6,511 nt of DNA from Thermosulfurimonas sp. (GTDB lineage Bacteria; Desulfobacterota; Thermodesulfobacteria; Thermodesulfobacteriales; Thermodesulfobacteriaceae), in assembly GCA_015487645.1 (NCBI GenBank), contig WFPH01000105.1, positions 1 to 6,511 of the forward strand, in the 5' to 3' direction. Numbering within the stretch: the first letter of the stretch is position 1; every line of letters begins with the position of its first letter. Below, in pieces: positions 1-5,107 of this stretch. The translations under genes and the position numbers were made by a program. The notes beneath the pieces were generated by a model, which searched no databases, was not told where the DNA came from, and worked only from the letters and a program-made list of their open reading frames with translations.

Positions 1-386
1 GGAAAGAACTGGCTCCCAGGGAAGAAAGAGAGGTAGCTTCCCGCCGGAGGACGCGGGTCATGGTGCCTCCGGTGGATATCTATGAAACCGACGAGGGGTT
101 GATCCTGCTGGCGGACATGCCGGGGGTCACCAAAGATACCCTGGAGGTGAAGGTGGAGGACAATGTGCTCCACCTTCGGGGAGAGATCGCTGAGACCCCG
201 GGAGAAGAAGTGCGGCCGGAATACGTGGAAGTCCGGGGCCGGGAGTACTACAGGGCCTTTACTCTGGGGCCGGAGTTTGATCAGGACGGGATCGAGGCCT
301 CCCTCAACCAGGGAGTGCTCCGGCTTTTCATCCCTAAATTCGAGTCCGAAAAACCCAAACGGATCGAAATCAAGGTGGCCGGGTAG
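1..386 (+). CDS. Hsp20/alpha-crystallin family small heat-shock protein (5' partial)
   Basis: This is an ATP-independent cytoplasmic holdase chaperone that binds unfolding proteins and passes them to the Hsp70/ClpB machinery. The alpha-crystallin domain is nearly complete. It begins around VDIYETDEG, continues through LLADMPGVTKDTLEVKVEDN and the beta strands LHLRGE and YRAFTLG, and ends in the family signature NQGVLRLFIPK. A terminal IEI matches the I-x-I motif used for oligomerisation. The first internal ATG is at 60, but the frame stays open to the left edge (K-E-L-A-P-R-E-E-R-E-V... from base 3). That charged segment resembles the N-terminal arm of thermophile Hsp20s, and no clear Shine-Dalgarno sits at a suitable distance before 60. 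The true start is therefore probably outside the window. The stop is TAG at 384-386, followed directly by a hairpin. Family assignment is firm; the start is not. Confidence 0.93.
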   Translation, partial: KELAPREEREVASRRRTRVMVPPVDIYETDEGLILLADMPGVTKDTLEVKVEDNVLHLRGEIAETPGEEVRPEYVEVRGREYYRAFTLGPEFDQDGIEASLNQGVLRLFIPKFESEKPKRIEIKVAG

Positions 387-391
387 TGCTT

Positions 392-420
392 AGGGGGAGG
401 GCACAGCCCCTCCCCTCTTT
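392..420 (+). terminator. Probable intrinsic terminator after the hsp20 gene
   Basis: Six bases after the Hsp20 stop a G-rich arm (394-402, GGGGAGGGC) pairs with a C-rich arm (406-415, GCCCCTCCCC). The loop is ACA and one C is bulged at 410. The next bases are TCTTT, a short and imperfect T-tract. The structure fills the 33-bp gap between the convergent hsp20 and kdsB genes. On the minus strand no T-run follows it, so it looks better suited to the plus-strand transcript, although the hairpin could also slow polymerase coming from kdsB. Confidence 0.6.
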
Positions 421-1157
421 CAGGCCTTCCCAAAACGGGCCTTGAGTCTTTCGAGATCCTCCGGGGTGTCCACCTCGGGGCAATCATAGCGGGTGATGGT
501 GACCGCAATGGGGTAACCGTTCTCAAGGGCTCGCAACTGCTCCAGCTTTTCGGCCTTCTCGAGTTCGCCCGGTGGAAGTTTCACGAAGAGATCCAGGAAT
601 TCCTTGCGGTAAGCGTAGAGTCCTATGTGTCGCAGGTAAAGCGGGGCGTTGCCTGGCGGTCGGAAGTAAGGGATGGGAGCTCGAGAGAAGTAGAGGGCCC
701 GGCCTTCTCGGTCTAACACAACCTTCACCCGGTTGGGATCCGCAAGTTCATCCGGATTTTCAAAAGGAATGGCCACCGTGGCCATGGGGACCTCGGTTGA
801 AAGGAGGAGGGGTCTTACCAGTTCCTCTATGACCTCCGGGGCCAGCAGAGGCTGATCTCCCTGGATGTTCACCACCAGGTCTTCGTCGGAGAGGGCCAGA
901 AGGTTGGCCGCCTCGGCGATGCGTTCCGTGCCACAGGTGTGTTCCGGGGAGGTCATAAGGGCCTCGCCCCCGAAATCCCGGACGCAGGCCAGGATCCTTT
1001 CGTCATCCGTGGCCACCACTACCTTTTCCAGCATCGGGCTCTGGGAGGCACGCTCGAAAACGTGCTGAATGAGGGGTTTGCCCCAGAGGTCGGCCAGAGG
1101 TTTTCCGGGGAACCGGGTGGAACCATAACGGGCGGGTATGAGGCCTACAATGCGCAT
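420..1157 (-). CDS. kdsB: 3-deoxy-manno-octulosonate cytidylyltransferase (CMP-KDO synthetase)
   Basis: KdsB activates KDO with CTP to give CMP-KDO and pyrophosphate, the step that feeds KDO into the lipid A-core of LPS; it is cytoplasmic and Mg-dependent. The 245-aa length is normal for the family. The N-terminal nucleotide-binding motif is IPARYGSTRFPGKPL (residues 7-21). MTSPEHTCGTERIAE follows at 68-82, NIQGDQPLL at 97-105 (metal-binding D101), LYFSRAPIPY at 155-164, the LRHIGLYAYR strand near 175-184, EKLEQLRALENG at 203-214, and C-terminal EVDTPEDLERL at 228-238. The usual QGDEP reads QGDQP here, which I recall from deltaproteobacterial homologues. The frame is open upstream to 1319, but ATG 1157 matches the family N-terminus and has AAGGAGG (complement of 1163-1169) five bases before it. 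The gene is divergent from the gene at 1228 and convergent with hsp20. Confidence 0.97.
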   Translation of the reverse strand: MRIVGLIPARYGSTRFPGKPLADLWGKPLIQHVFERASQSPMLEKVVVATDDERILACVRDFGGEALMTSPEHTCGTERIAEAANLLALSDEDLVVNIQGDQPLLAPEVIEELVRPLLLSTEVPMATVAIPFENPDELADPNRVKVVLDREGRALYFSRAPIPYFRPPGNAPLYLRHIGLYAYRKEFLDLFVKLPPGELEKAEKLEQLRALENGYPIAVTITRYDCPEVDTPEDLERLKARFGKA

Positions 1158-1227
1158 CCCTGCCTCCTTGACGTTCCTTAACGATAATGCTTTATTCAAG
1201 TTTAAACCGAACCCGGGAGAAAAGGAA
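1158..1227. promoter_or_regulatory. Divergent intergenic promoter region between kdsB and the gene at 1228
   Basis: This 70-bp gap is clearly more AT-rich than the flanking genes and must serve both directions if each gene has its own promoter. On the plus strand TTGACG (1168-1173) is a good -35 match, with TTTATT (1191-1196) 17 bp downstream as a weak -10. Transcription would then begin near 1203, leaving about 25 nt of leader with GGGAG (1215-1219) eight bases before ATG 1228. On the minus strand ATTATC (complement of 1183-1188) could be a -10 for kdsB, but I see no good partner -35. The kdsB Shine-Dalgarno (complement of 1163-1169) overlaps the proposed plus-strand -35. I see no obvious operator palindrome. 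Confidence 0.45.
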
Positions 1228-2391
1228 ATGAGGATTTTCCTAACCTTGTTCTTTTTCCTTCTGTGTCTTTCGACCGCCTTGGCGGGAGTCCCCAGGAAAG
1301 TGGCCGTGGTGCCCTTCAAGGTAAACGCTCCTCAGGACCTCGCTTATGTGCGGGATGGGATCCAGGACATGCTTACCACCAGGCTTTTTGCCCCGGGCAA
1401 GGTGGAGACCGTGGATCCGGCTCTGGTGAAAAAAGCCTTGGCCGAGGTGGGCGAGCCCCTTACCCGGGAGAAGGCCCGGACCCTCGGAGAAAAACTCGGG
1501 GTGGATTATGTCCTTTTCGGAAGCGTGAGCGTCTTCGGAAAAATGGTGAGTGTGGACGCGGAACTTTTGCCCGTGAAAGGTTCTCAGCCCCCCATCACTC
1601 TTTATACCCAGGTCAACGATCTGGGGGAGGTCATTCCGGCTTTAGCCCAATTTGCTAAACGTTCCCGGGCTTACATTCTGGGGGAGAAGATCCCGGAGGA
1701 GACCGTGGCCGTCAAGCCTCCGGAGTCGAAATCCGTGAGCGTCTCTCCGCCTGCAACTCCACCCGCTCCGGCGGTTCCTCCGGCCAAGATGCATCCTGAA
1801 AAACTAGTGGAGAACACGCCTTTGGTTCCCGCTTCTCCGACGCCTACTTCGCAGGCTTCTTCTCCGAGACCGGTGGCCCGTTCCGGGGTTCCTCCGGTGC
1901 ATTATGTGGATGAAGATCAGTGGCCGGATTATCCGCCCCCCGAGGAAAACCTCCCGCCGGTGAGACAGGAGGCCAGGGCGGCCCGGCCCCCTGTCGCTCC
2001 TCCCGTGGCGGCCCCTGCGCCCTCGCAACCACCTCTCGTTGCCTCTCAGCCTGCTCCTGTGGCCCCGGAAAAACCCAAGAAGAAGTCCTTCATACGGCGA
2101 ATAGGTTCCAAGCTCTGGCCTTTTGGCAAGAAGGAAAAGGAGGTCAAACTTAGCGAAGTACCTCCTCCCCCACCACCACCACCTCCACCCCCAGGAACTT
2201 CAGGCCCGCAAACCCCGCAAGGTTACTCTCAAGCTCCTCGGTCGGGATATGCTTATCCCTCGTACGGAGCGCCTCAGCCTCCCACGGCCCCGCCTCCTCA
2301 GTACCCTGTGGCTTCCGCTCCTCAACCGCCCACCGCTCCCCCTCAGGGAGCCGCGGCTCCTTCCGGTGGGGAGACCTGGCAGTGGTATTGA
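1228..2391 (+). CDS. Secreted protein with CsgG/FlgO/TolB-N-like domain and proline-rich tail
   Basis: The protein has 387 aa and its cellular function is unknown. Residues 1-19 form a signal peptide (MRIF, a hydrophobic run, then ALA before G20), so the product is exported. There is no lipobox: C13 lies inside the hydrophobic core. Residues about 23-155 (RKVAVVPFKV, DGIQDMLTTRL, KVETVDPALVKKAL, LGEKLGVDYVLFGSVSVFG, SVDAELLPV) look like the alpha/beta periplasmic domain seen in CsgG/FlgO/LpoB-type proteins. They also resemble the N-terminus of deltaproteobacterial proteins that continue into an FG-GAP/VCBS propeller. Here the propeller is absent. Residues 160-387 are rich in Pro/Ala/Ser, with a basic patch (KPKKK to KKEKEVK, 282-307) containing IGSKLWPFG, then eleven prolines (312-322), a repeated APQPPTAPP, and the terminus ETWQWY. 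The start at 1228 is chosen for the signal peptide and the GGGAG site; upstream in-frame ATGs lie in the kdsB start region. The last 242 bp are antisense to the next gene. Confidence 0.82.
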   Translation: MRIFLTLFFFLLCLSTALAGVPRKVAVVPFKVNAPQDLAYVRDGIQDMLTTRLFAPGKVETVDPALVKKALAEVGEPLTREKARTLGEKLGVDYVLFGSVSVFGKMVSVDAELLPVKGSQPPITLYTQVNDLGEVIPALAQFAKRSRAYILGEKIPEETVAVKPPESKSVSVSPPATPPAPAVPPAKMHPEKLVENTPLVPASPTPTSQASSPRPVARSGVPPVHYVDEDQWPDYPPPEENLPPVRQEARAARPPVAPPVAAPAPSQPPLVASQPAPVAPEKPKKKSFIRRIGSKLWPFGKKEKEVKLSEVPPPPPPPPPPPGTSGPQTPQGYSQAPRSGYAYPSYGAPQPPTAPPPQYPVASAPQPPTAPPQGAAAPSGGETWQWY

Positions 2392-3178
2392 GGCCGCGCC
2401 GGATTTCGTAGGCCAGCCTTTCGGGGGTGAGCTTCTCGAAAGGATAAAGTATTCTCACGGGGCCTCCGAAAGGCGCCCAGAGGACGGGGTCGGTGGGGCC
2501 GAAGAGGGCCAGCACCGGGACCCCCAGGGCCGCGGCCAGGTGGGTGAGCCCGGAGTCGTTCCCTACGAAAAGGGCGGTTTCCGAAAGGGCCTCAAGGGCC
2601 GTCTCGATCTCCGGGCTTCTTATGAGGGGAAAGGCCTTGAAGGGCTCAGCCAGATCTCCCTCTGCCGGGCCGAGGATCACCCGCAGAGGAAGCCCCTTAA
2701 GAAGCCCTAAGGTTCTCTTTAGCTTTTCCGGGGGATAACACTTGGCTCTGCCCCCGGAACCCGGATGGAAAAGCACGTATTCTGGCTTCCGCTTGAAATG
2801 CGGTATCTGGAGGACCCTGGCGCGGGTTATGGCCGGGGGAGGACCGCCGGCCTCCTGCCATTGAAAGAGGGCCACGTGGATCCTTTCCGGAGGACGAGTC
2901 CTGAGTATCAAGATCTTGCTTCCCGGAAATTTGGCTGAAAGAGTCTCACGGAGGGCCAGACTTTGTCCGAAGAGGTAGACGGTTTCCGGGGGCTCGAAAT
3001 CCCGGGGAAGGCCCCATTCCGTACTGAAGGTTCGGTAGACCAGACCGGCCGTTTCAAAAAGTCCACGAACCTCTGAACGGGCCAGGAGCACGGGGGTCTC
3101 GTCGCTGAAGGCCGCTATGGCCAGTCTTGAGAGCAGGAGATCCCCAAGAGCCCCCTCGTGCCAGAGGAGGATCTTCAT
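2150..3178 (-). CDS. Glycosyltransferase family 9, ADP-heptose:LPS heptosyltransferase-like
   Basis: GT9 enzymes move heptose from ADP-heptose onto the LPS inner core at the cytoplasmic face of the inner membrane. The start MKILLWHEGALGDLLLS (1-17) is the typical N-terminal strand with the G-x-L/I-GD loop. LFHPGSGGRAKCYPPEKL (136-153) opens the second Rossmann domain, and FVGNDSGLTHLAAALGVPVLALFGPTDP (204-231) is the GT9 donor-site signature. The recognisable enzyme ends near AYEIRRGL (256-263), within the family's normal range. Residues 264-342 (Glu/Arg/Pro-rich, ending GVEVVVVGEEVLR) match no family feature and lie wholly antisense to the proline-rich gene, so they look like an accidental extension. 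ATG 3178 overlaps the upstream stop as ATGA; longer N-terminal starts lie inside the neighbouring gene and lack GT9 similarity. With kdsB it supports a complete LPS core. Exact acceptor (heptosyltransferase I, II or other) cannot be read from sequence. Confidence 0.88.
   Translation of the reverse strand: MKILLWHEGALGDLLLSRLAIAAFSDETPVLLARSEVRGLFETAGLVYRTFSTEWGLPRDFEPPETVYLFGQSLALRETLSAKFPGSKILILRTRPPERIHVALFQWQEAGGPPPAITRARVLQIPHFKRKPEYVLFHPGSGGRAKCYPPEKLKRTLGLLKGLPLRVILGPAEGDLAEPFKAFPLIRSPEIETALEALSETALFVGNDSGLTHLAAALGVPVLALFGPTDPVLWAPFGGPVRILYPFEKLTPERLAYEIRRGLNTTARSPHRKEPRLPEGERWAVEERKPQGTEEAGPWEAEALRTRDKHIPTEELESNLAGFAGLKFLGVEVVVVGEEVLR
2161..2193 (+). repeat. Polyproline codon run (11 consecutive CCN codons)
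   Basis: Eleven proline codons in a row encode residues 312-322 of the secreted protein. All four CCN codons except CCG are used, so the run is not a pure trinucleotide repeat and is kept at the protein level. A run of this length would normally need elongation factor EF-P to avoid ribosome stalling. On the opposite strand the same bases encode the Glu/Val-rich end (EVVVVGEEV) of the overlapping glycosyltransferase frame. Confidence 0.85.
2269..2343 (+). repeat. Two-copy peptide repeat APQPPTAPP in the proline-rich tail
   Basis: Residues 348-356 and 364-372 of the secreted protein are identical nine-residue units (APQPPTAPP) separated by seven residues. At DNA level (2269-2295 and 2317-2343) the copies differ at many third positions. 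Either the duplication is old and the peptide has been kept by selection, or the similarity is convergent. The unit resembles the low-complexity Pro/Ala linkers of cell-envelope proteins. Confidence 0.6.
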
Positions 3179-3909
3179 CTTCCGGGCCGGCCCACGGTGG
3201 CCAGATAAATCACGGTTTCTTCCGTACCGTCCAGGCCGAAAAGGGCATTCATTTCCTCGTCGAAGAAGGCCCCGATGGGACAGGCCGCAAGTCCCAGGGC
3301 CTCGGCCGAAAGTAGGAGGTTCTGACAGATATGGGCTACATCCATGAAAAGGTAACGTATTCCACGGCTGCCATACTTGGACATGGTCCGTCGGGGCACC
3401 CCTGACCATACGAAGACCACGGCGGCGGTCTCGCAGAAGCTCTGTCCCAGGGCGGCTTCCTTGAGTTCGGCTCCGAAGTCCCCTTGGGCCAGCTCCTCAA
3501 GGGCCCATTCCCGGATCTCAAGATGGTAGAGACCGGACGGTAACCCTTCCACCCGATGGATGGCCAGATAGGTCTCCACCGGGTAAAGGGCTCCGGCCGA
3601 GGGGGCCGTGCGCAGGAGGTAACGGCCGGCCCGGGCGGTGACTCCCTGGGTGGCCCAGAGGAGAAGCACCAGCTCTTTCAGACTCAGGGCGGCGGGGCGA
3701 TAGATCCTTTCGCTTCGGCGATGGAGGAGGGCCTCAAAGAGATCCGCTTGCGGAAGATCTGGGCGCGGAAGCTTAAGTCTGGGAGCCTCTGGATAACTCT
3801 TGAAATAAGCCGCGGGAGAAATCTCTTCCCTTTCTCTAAAAAGATCCTGTCTCGAGAGTTTGGTCCCTTCGAGAAAGGCGAAGCCCAGAGAGCGGGTGTA
3901 ATCAGGCAT
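3175..3909 (-). CDS. SagB/ThcOx-type nitroreductase-family flavoprotein
   Basis: This is a predicted FMN-dependent oxidoreductase of the nitroreductase fold, SagB-type branch (244 aa). Characterised SagB/ThcOx members oxidise azolines to azoles in peptide natural products, but most genomic members are orphans of unknown substrate. FMN-binding features are visible: LLHRRSERIY (61-70, with the phosphate-contacting RRS), LWATQGV (84-90), the hallmark TAPSAGALYPVETYL (101-115), GLYHLE (126-131), FMDVAHICQNLLLSAEALGLAACPIGAF (188-215) and final YLATVGRPG (235-243). ATG 3909 has GGAG five bases upstream. It overlaps the previous stop by 8 bp (ATGCCTGA) and the next start by 4 bp, so it is probably translated as part of the operon. 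No YcaO cyclodehydratase, leader peptide or transporter is nearby, which argues against a local thiazole/oxazole peptide cluster. Confidence 0.9.
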   Translation of the reverse strand: MPDYTRSLGFAFLEGTKLSRQDLFREREEISPAAYFKSYPEAPRLKLPRPDLPQADLFEALLHRRSERIYRPAALSLKELVLLLWATQGVTARAGRYLLRTAPSAGALYPVETYLAIHRVEGLPSGLYHLEIREWALEELAQGDFGAELKEAALGQSFCETAAVVFVWSGVPRRTMSKYGSRGIRYLFMDVAHICQNLLLSAEALGLAACPIGAFFDEEMNALFGLDGTEETVIYLATVGRPGR

Positions 3910-5107
3910 TCTTTCTCCGTCTGCGTTTTCTTTTGCGGGGTTTCATCTCAATTTTAAGGAGTTTCCTTTCCTCCGGAAAGATGATTTCGGCCAGCTCCCG
4001 GAGCTCAGTGAAATAGCTCTTGCGGACGAGTTTTTTGGGAGGGCTTTTCCCCCGGAGGACGAAGTATCGGTAATAGAGGAGGGCCGAAAGAAGAACCACG
4101 GTCTCCTCGAAAAGTTCCTTGCAGAAGCGGTAAGAGCCCAGGATCTCAAGCAAGCGTCTTTCTACTTCCTGGGTTGGGCGCTCGGGTTTTTCCGGAGGGA
4201 GCAGAAAACCGTTGGCTAAGAGATAAGGGTAAAGGAAAAAGACCAGGGCTCCGGCCTGCGGAAATTTTTTGTGTTTTATCATGGTGTCGGCCTGGCGAAG
4301 TAGTCGGGAAAGAAAGGCTTTGGCCTGGGGGTGAGCCACCAGGGCCCGGTGATAGGCCGGAAAGATCTCCCGGAAAAGGCCGCTCTGAAACATAAGATCC
4401 AGCCAGGGCGCGGCCCAGCCTCCGGTGACGTCCTTGAGCCACTCGTCCCGCAACCTGATGGGGGAACAGAGCCGGATCTTTTCCCGATGCCGCAGGATAC
4501 CTTCCCAGGTGCGGGGTTCGATCTCAAAACCGGCCCGGGCTGCATGCCGCACGGCCCGAAGCATCCGTACCGGATCCCGCATGAAGCGTACGTTGGGGTC
4601 TCCGATGACCCGGATGATACCGTTTCGCAGATCTTCGAGCCCGCCCACGTAGTCGATGATGGTGAAGTCCGCAATGTTGTAAAAAAGGGCGTTGATGGTG
4701 AGATCTCGCCGGAAAGCATCCTCCTGCGGGGTGCCGTAGACCTCCTGATCCTCTTCGAATTCTTCCGGCCCCCGGAAGGTTACCACCTCTACAATCTTTC
4801 CGCCCCGAAAATAGACATGGACCAGACGGAAACGGCGTCCGATGATGCGACTGGCCCTGAAGAGACGACGGATTTCCTCCGGTCGGGCATCGGTGCCTAC
4901 GTCGAAATCCTTGGGCGTGAGCCCTAGAAGCAGGTCCCTTACGCTTCCACCTACGAGATAGGCCAGATAGCCGGCGTCGTGTAGCCGGTAGAGCACCTTA
5001 AGGGCTTCCCGGGCGATCATCCTCCGGGAAATAGGGTGTTCGGAACGGGGCACGATCCGGGGCTCTGGAGGAGCGTAACCGGGGAAGAGTTCCAGTTGTT
5101 TAGGCAT
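3902..5107 (-). CDS. pcnB: PcnB-type poly(A) polymerase / CCA tRNA nucleotidyltransferase family protein
   Basis: The enzyme adds nucleotides from ATP (or CTP/ATP) to RNA 3' ends; PcnB tails mark RNA for decay, while close relatives mature tRNA CCA ends. The class II nucleotidyltransferase head is complete: LVGGSVRDLLLG (51-62), catalytic KDFDVGTDA (66-74, D67 and D69), GRRFRLVHVYF (90-100), EVVTFRG (107-113), EDAFRRDLTINALFYN (129-144) and the helix DPNVRFMRDPVRMLRAVRHAARAGFEIEP (170-198). The RIIGRRFRLVHVYF stretch closely follows E. coli PcnB, as does the very basic C-terminus (KPRKRKRRRRKNA), so PcnB is preferred over Cca. At 401 aa it is somewhat shorter than E. coli PcnB. ATG 5107 gives an 8-bp overlap with the upstream stop (ATGCCTAA); an in-frame TTG at 5113 would add two residues. 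No strong Shine-Dalgarno is visible, so translational coupling is likely. Confidence 0.9.
   Translation of the reverse strand: MPKQLELFPGYAPPEPRIVPRSEHPISRRMIAREALKVLYRLHDAGYLAYLVGGSVRDLLLGLTPKDFDVGTDARPEEIRRLFRASRIIGRRFRLVHVYFRGGKIVEVVTFRGPEEFEEDQEVYGTPQEDAFRRDLTINALFYNIADFTIIDYVGGLEDLRNGIIRVIGDPNVRFMRDPVRMLRAVRHAARAGFEIEPRTWEGILRHREKIRLCSPIRLRDEWLKDVTGGWAAPWLDLMFQSGLFREIFPAYHRALVAHPQAKAFLSRLLRQADTMIKHKKFPQAGALVFFLYPYLLANGFLLPPEKPERPTQEVERRLLEILGSYRFCKELFEETVVLLSALLYYRYFVLRGKSPPKKLVRKSYFTELRELAEIIFPEERKLLKIEMKPRKRKRRRRKNA

Noticed and set aside
1138..1227. Upstream in-frame ATG at 1138 for the plus-strand secreted protein
   Set aside because: It would place 30 residues before a clear signal peptide and overlap the kdsB start; ATG 1228 has a suitable ribosome site.
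1158..1319. N-terminal extension of the kdsB frame up to an ATG at 1319
   Set aside because: The extra 54 residues are unlike any KdsB, lie over the signal peptide of the divergent gene, and ATG 1157 has an excellent Shine-Dalgarno and the family N-terminus.
2123..2710. Plus-strand open frame of 195 codons spanning the end of the proline-rich gene and part of the glycosyltransferase
   Set aside because: It is Arg/Leu/Pro-rich with no recognisable motif, and over 2392-2710 it is antisense to the well-conserved GT9 core; it is a shadow frame in G+C-rich DNA.
3184..3193. Perfect 10-bp palindrome GGGCCGGCCC
   Set aside because: It encodes the conserved C-terminal GRP of the nitroreductase and is expected by chance in G+C-rich coding DNA.
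3179..3409. N-terminal extension of the glycosyltransferase frame into the nitroreductase gene
   Set aside because: MKILLWHEGALGD is the true GT9 N-terminus and the ATGA overlap at 3175-3178 gives a normal operon junction.
4331..4927. Plus-strand open frame of 198 codons inside pcnB
   Set aside because: It is antisense to the conserved catalytic head of pcnB and shows no domain; the pcnB motifs decide the strand.
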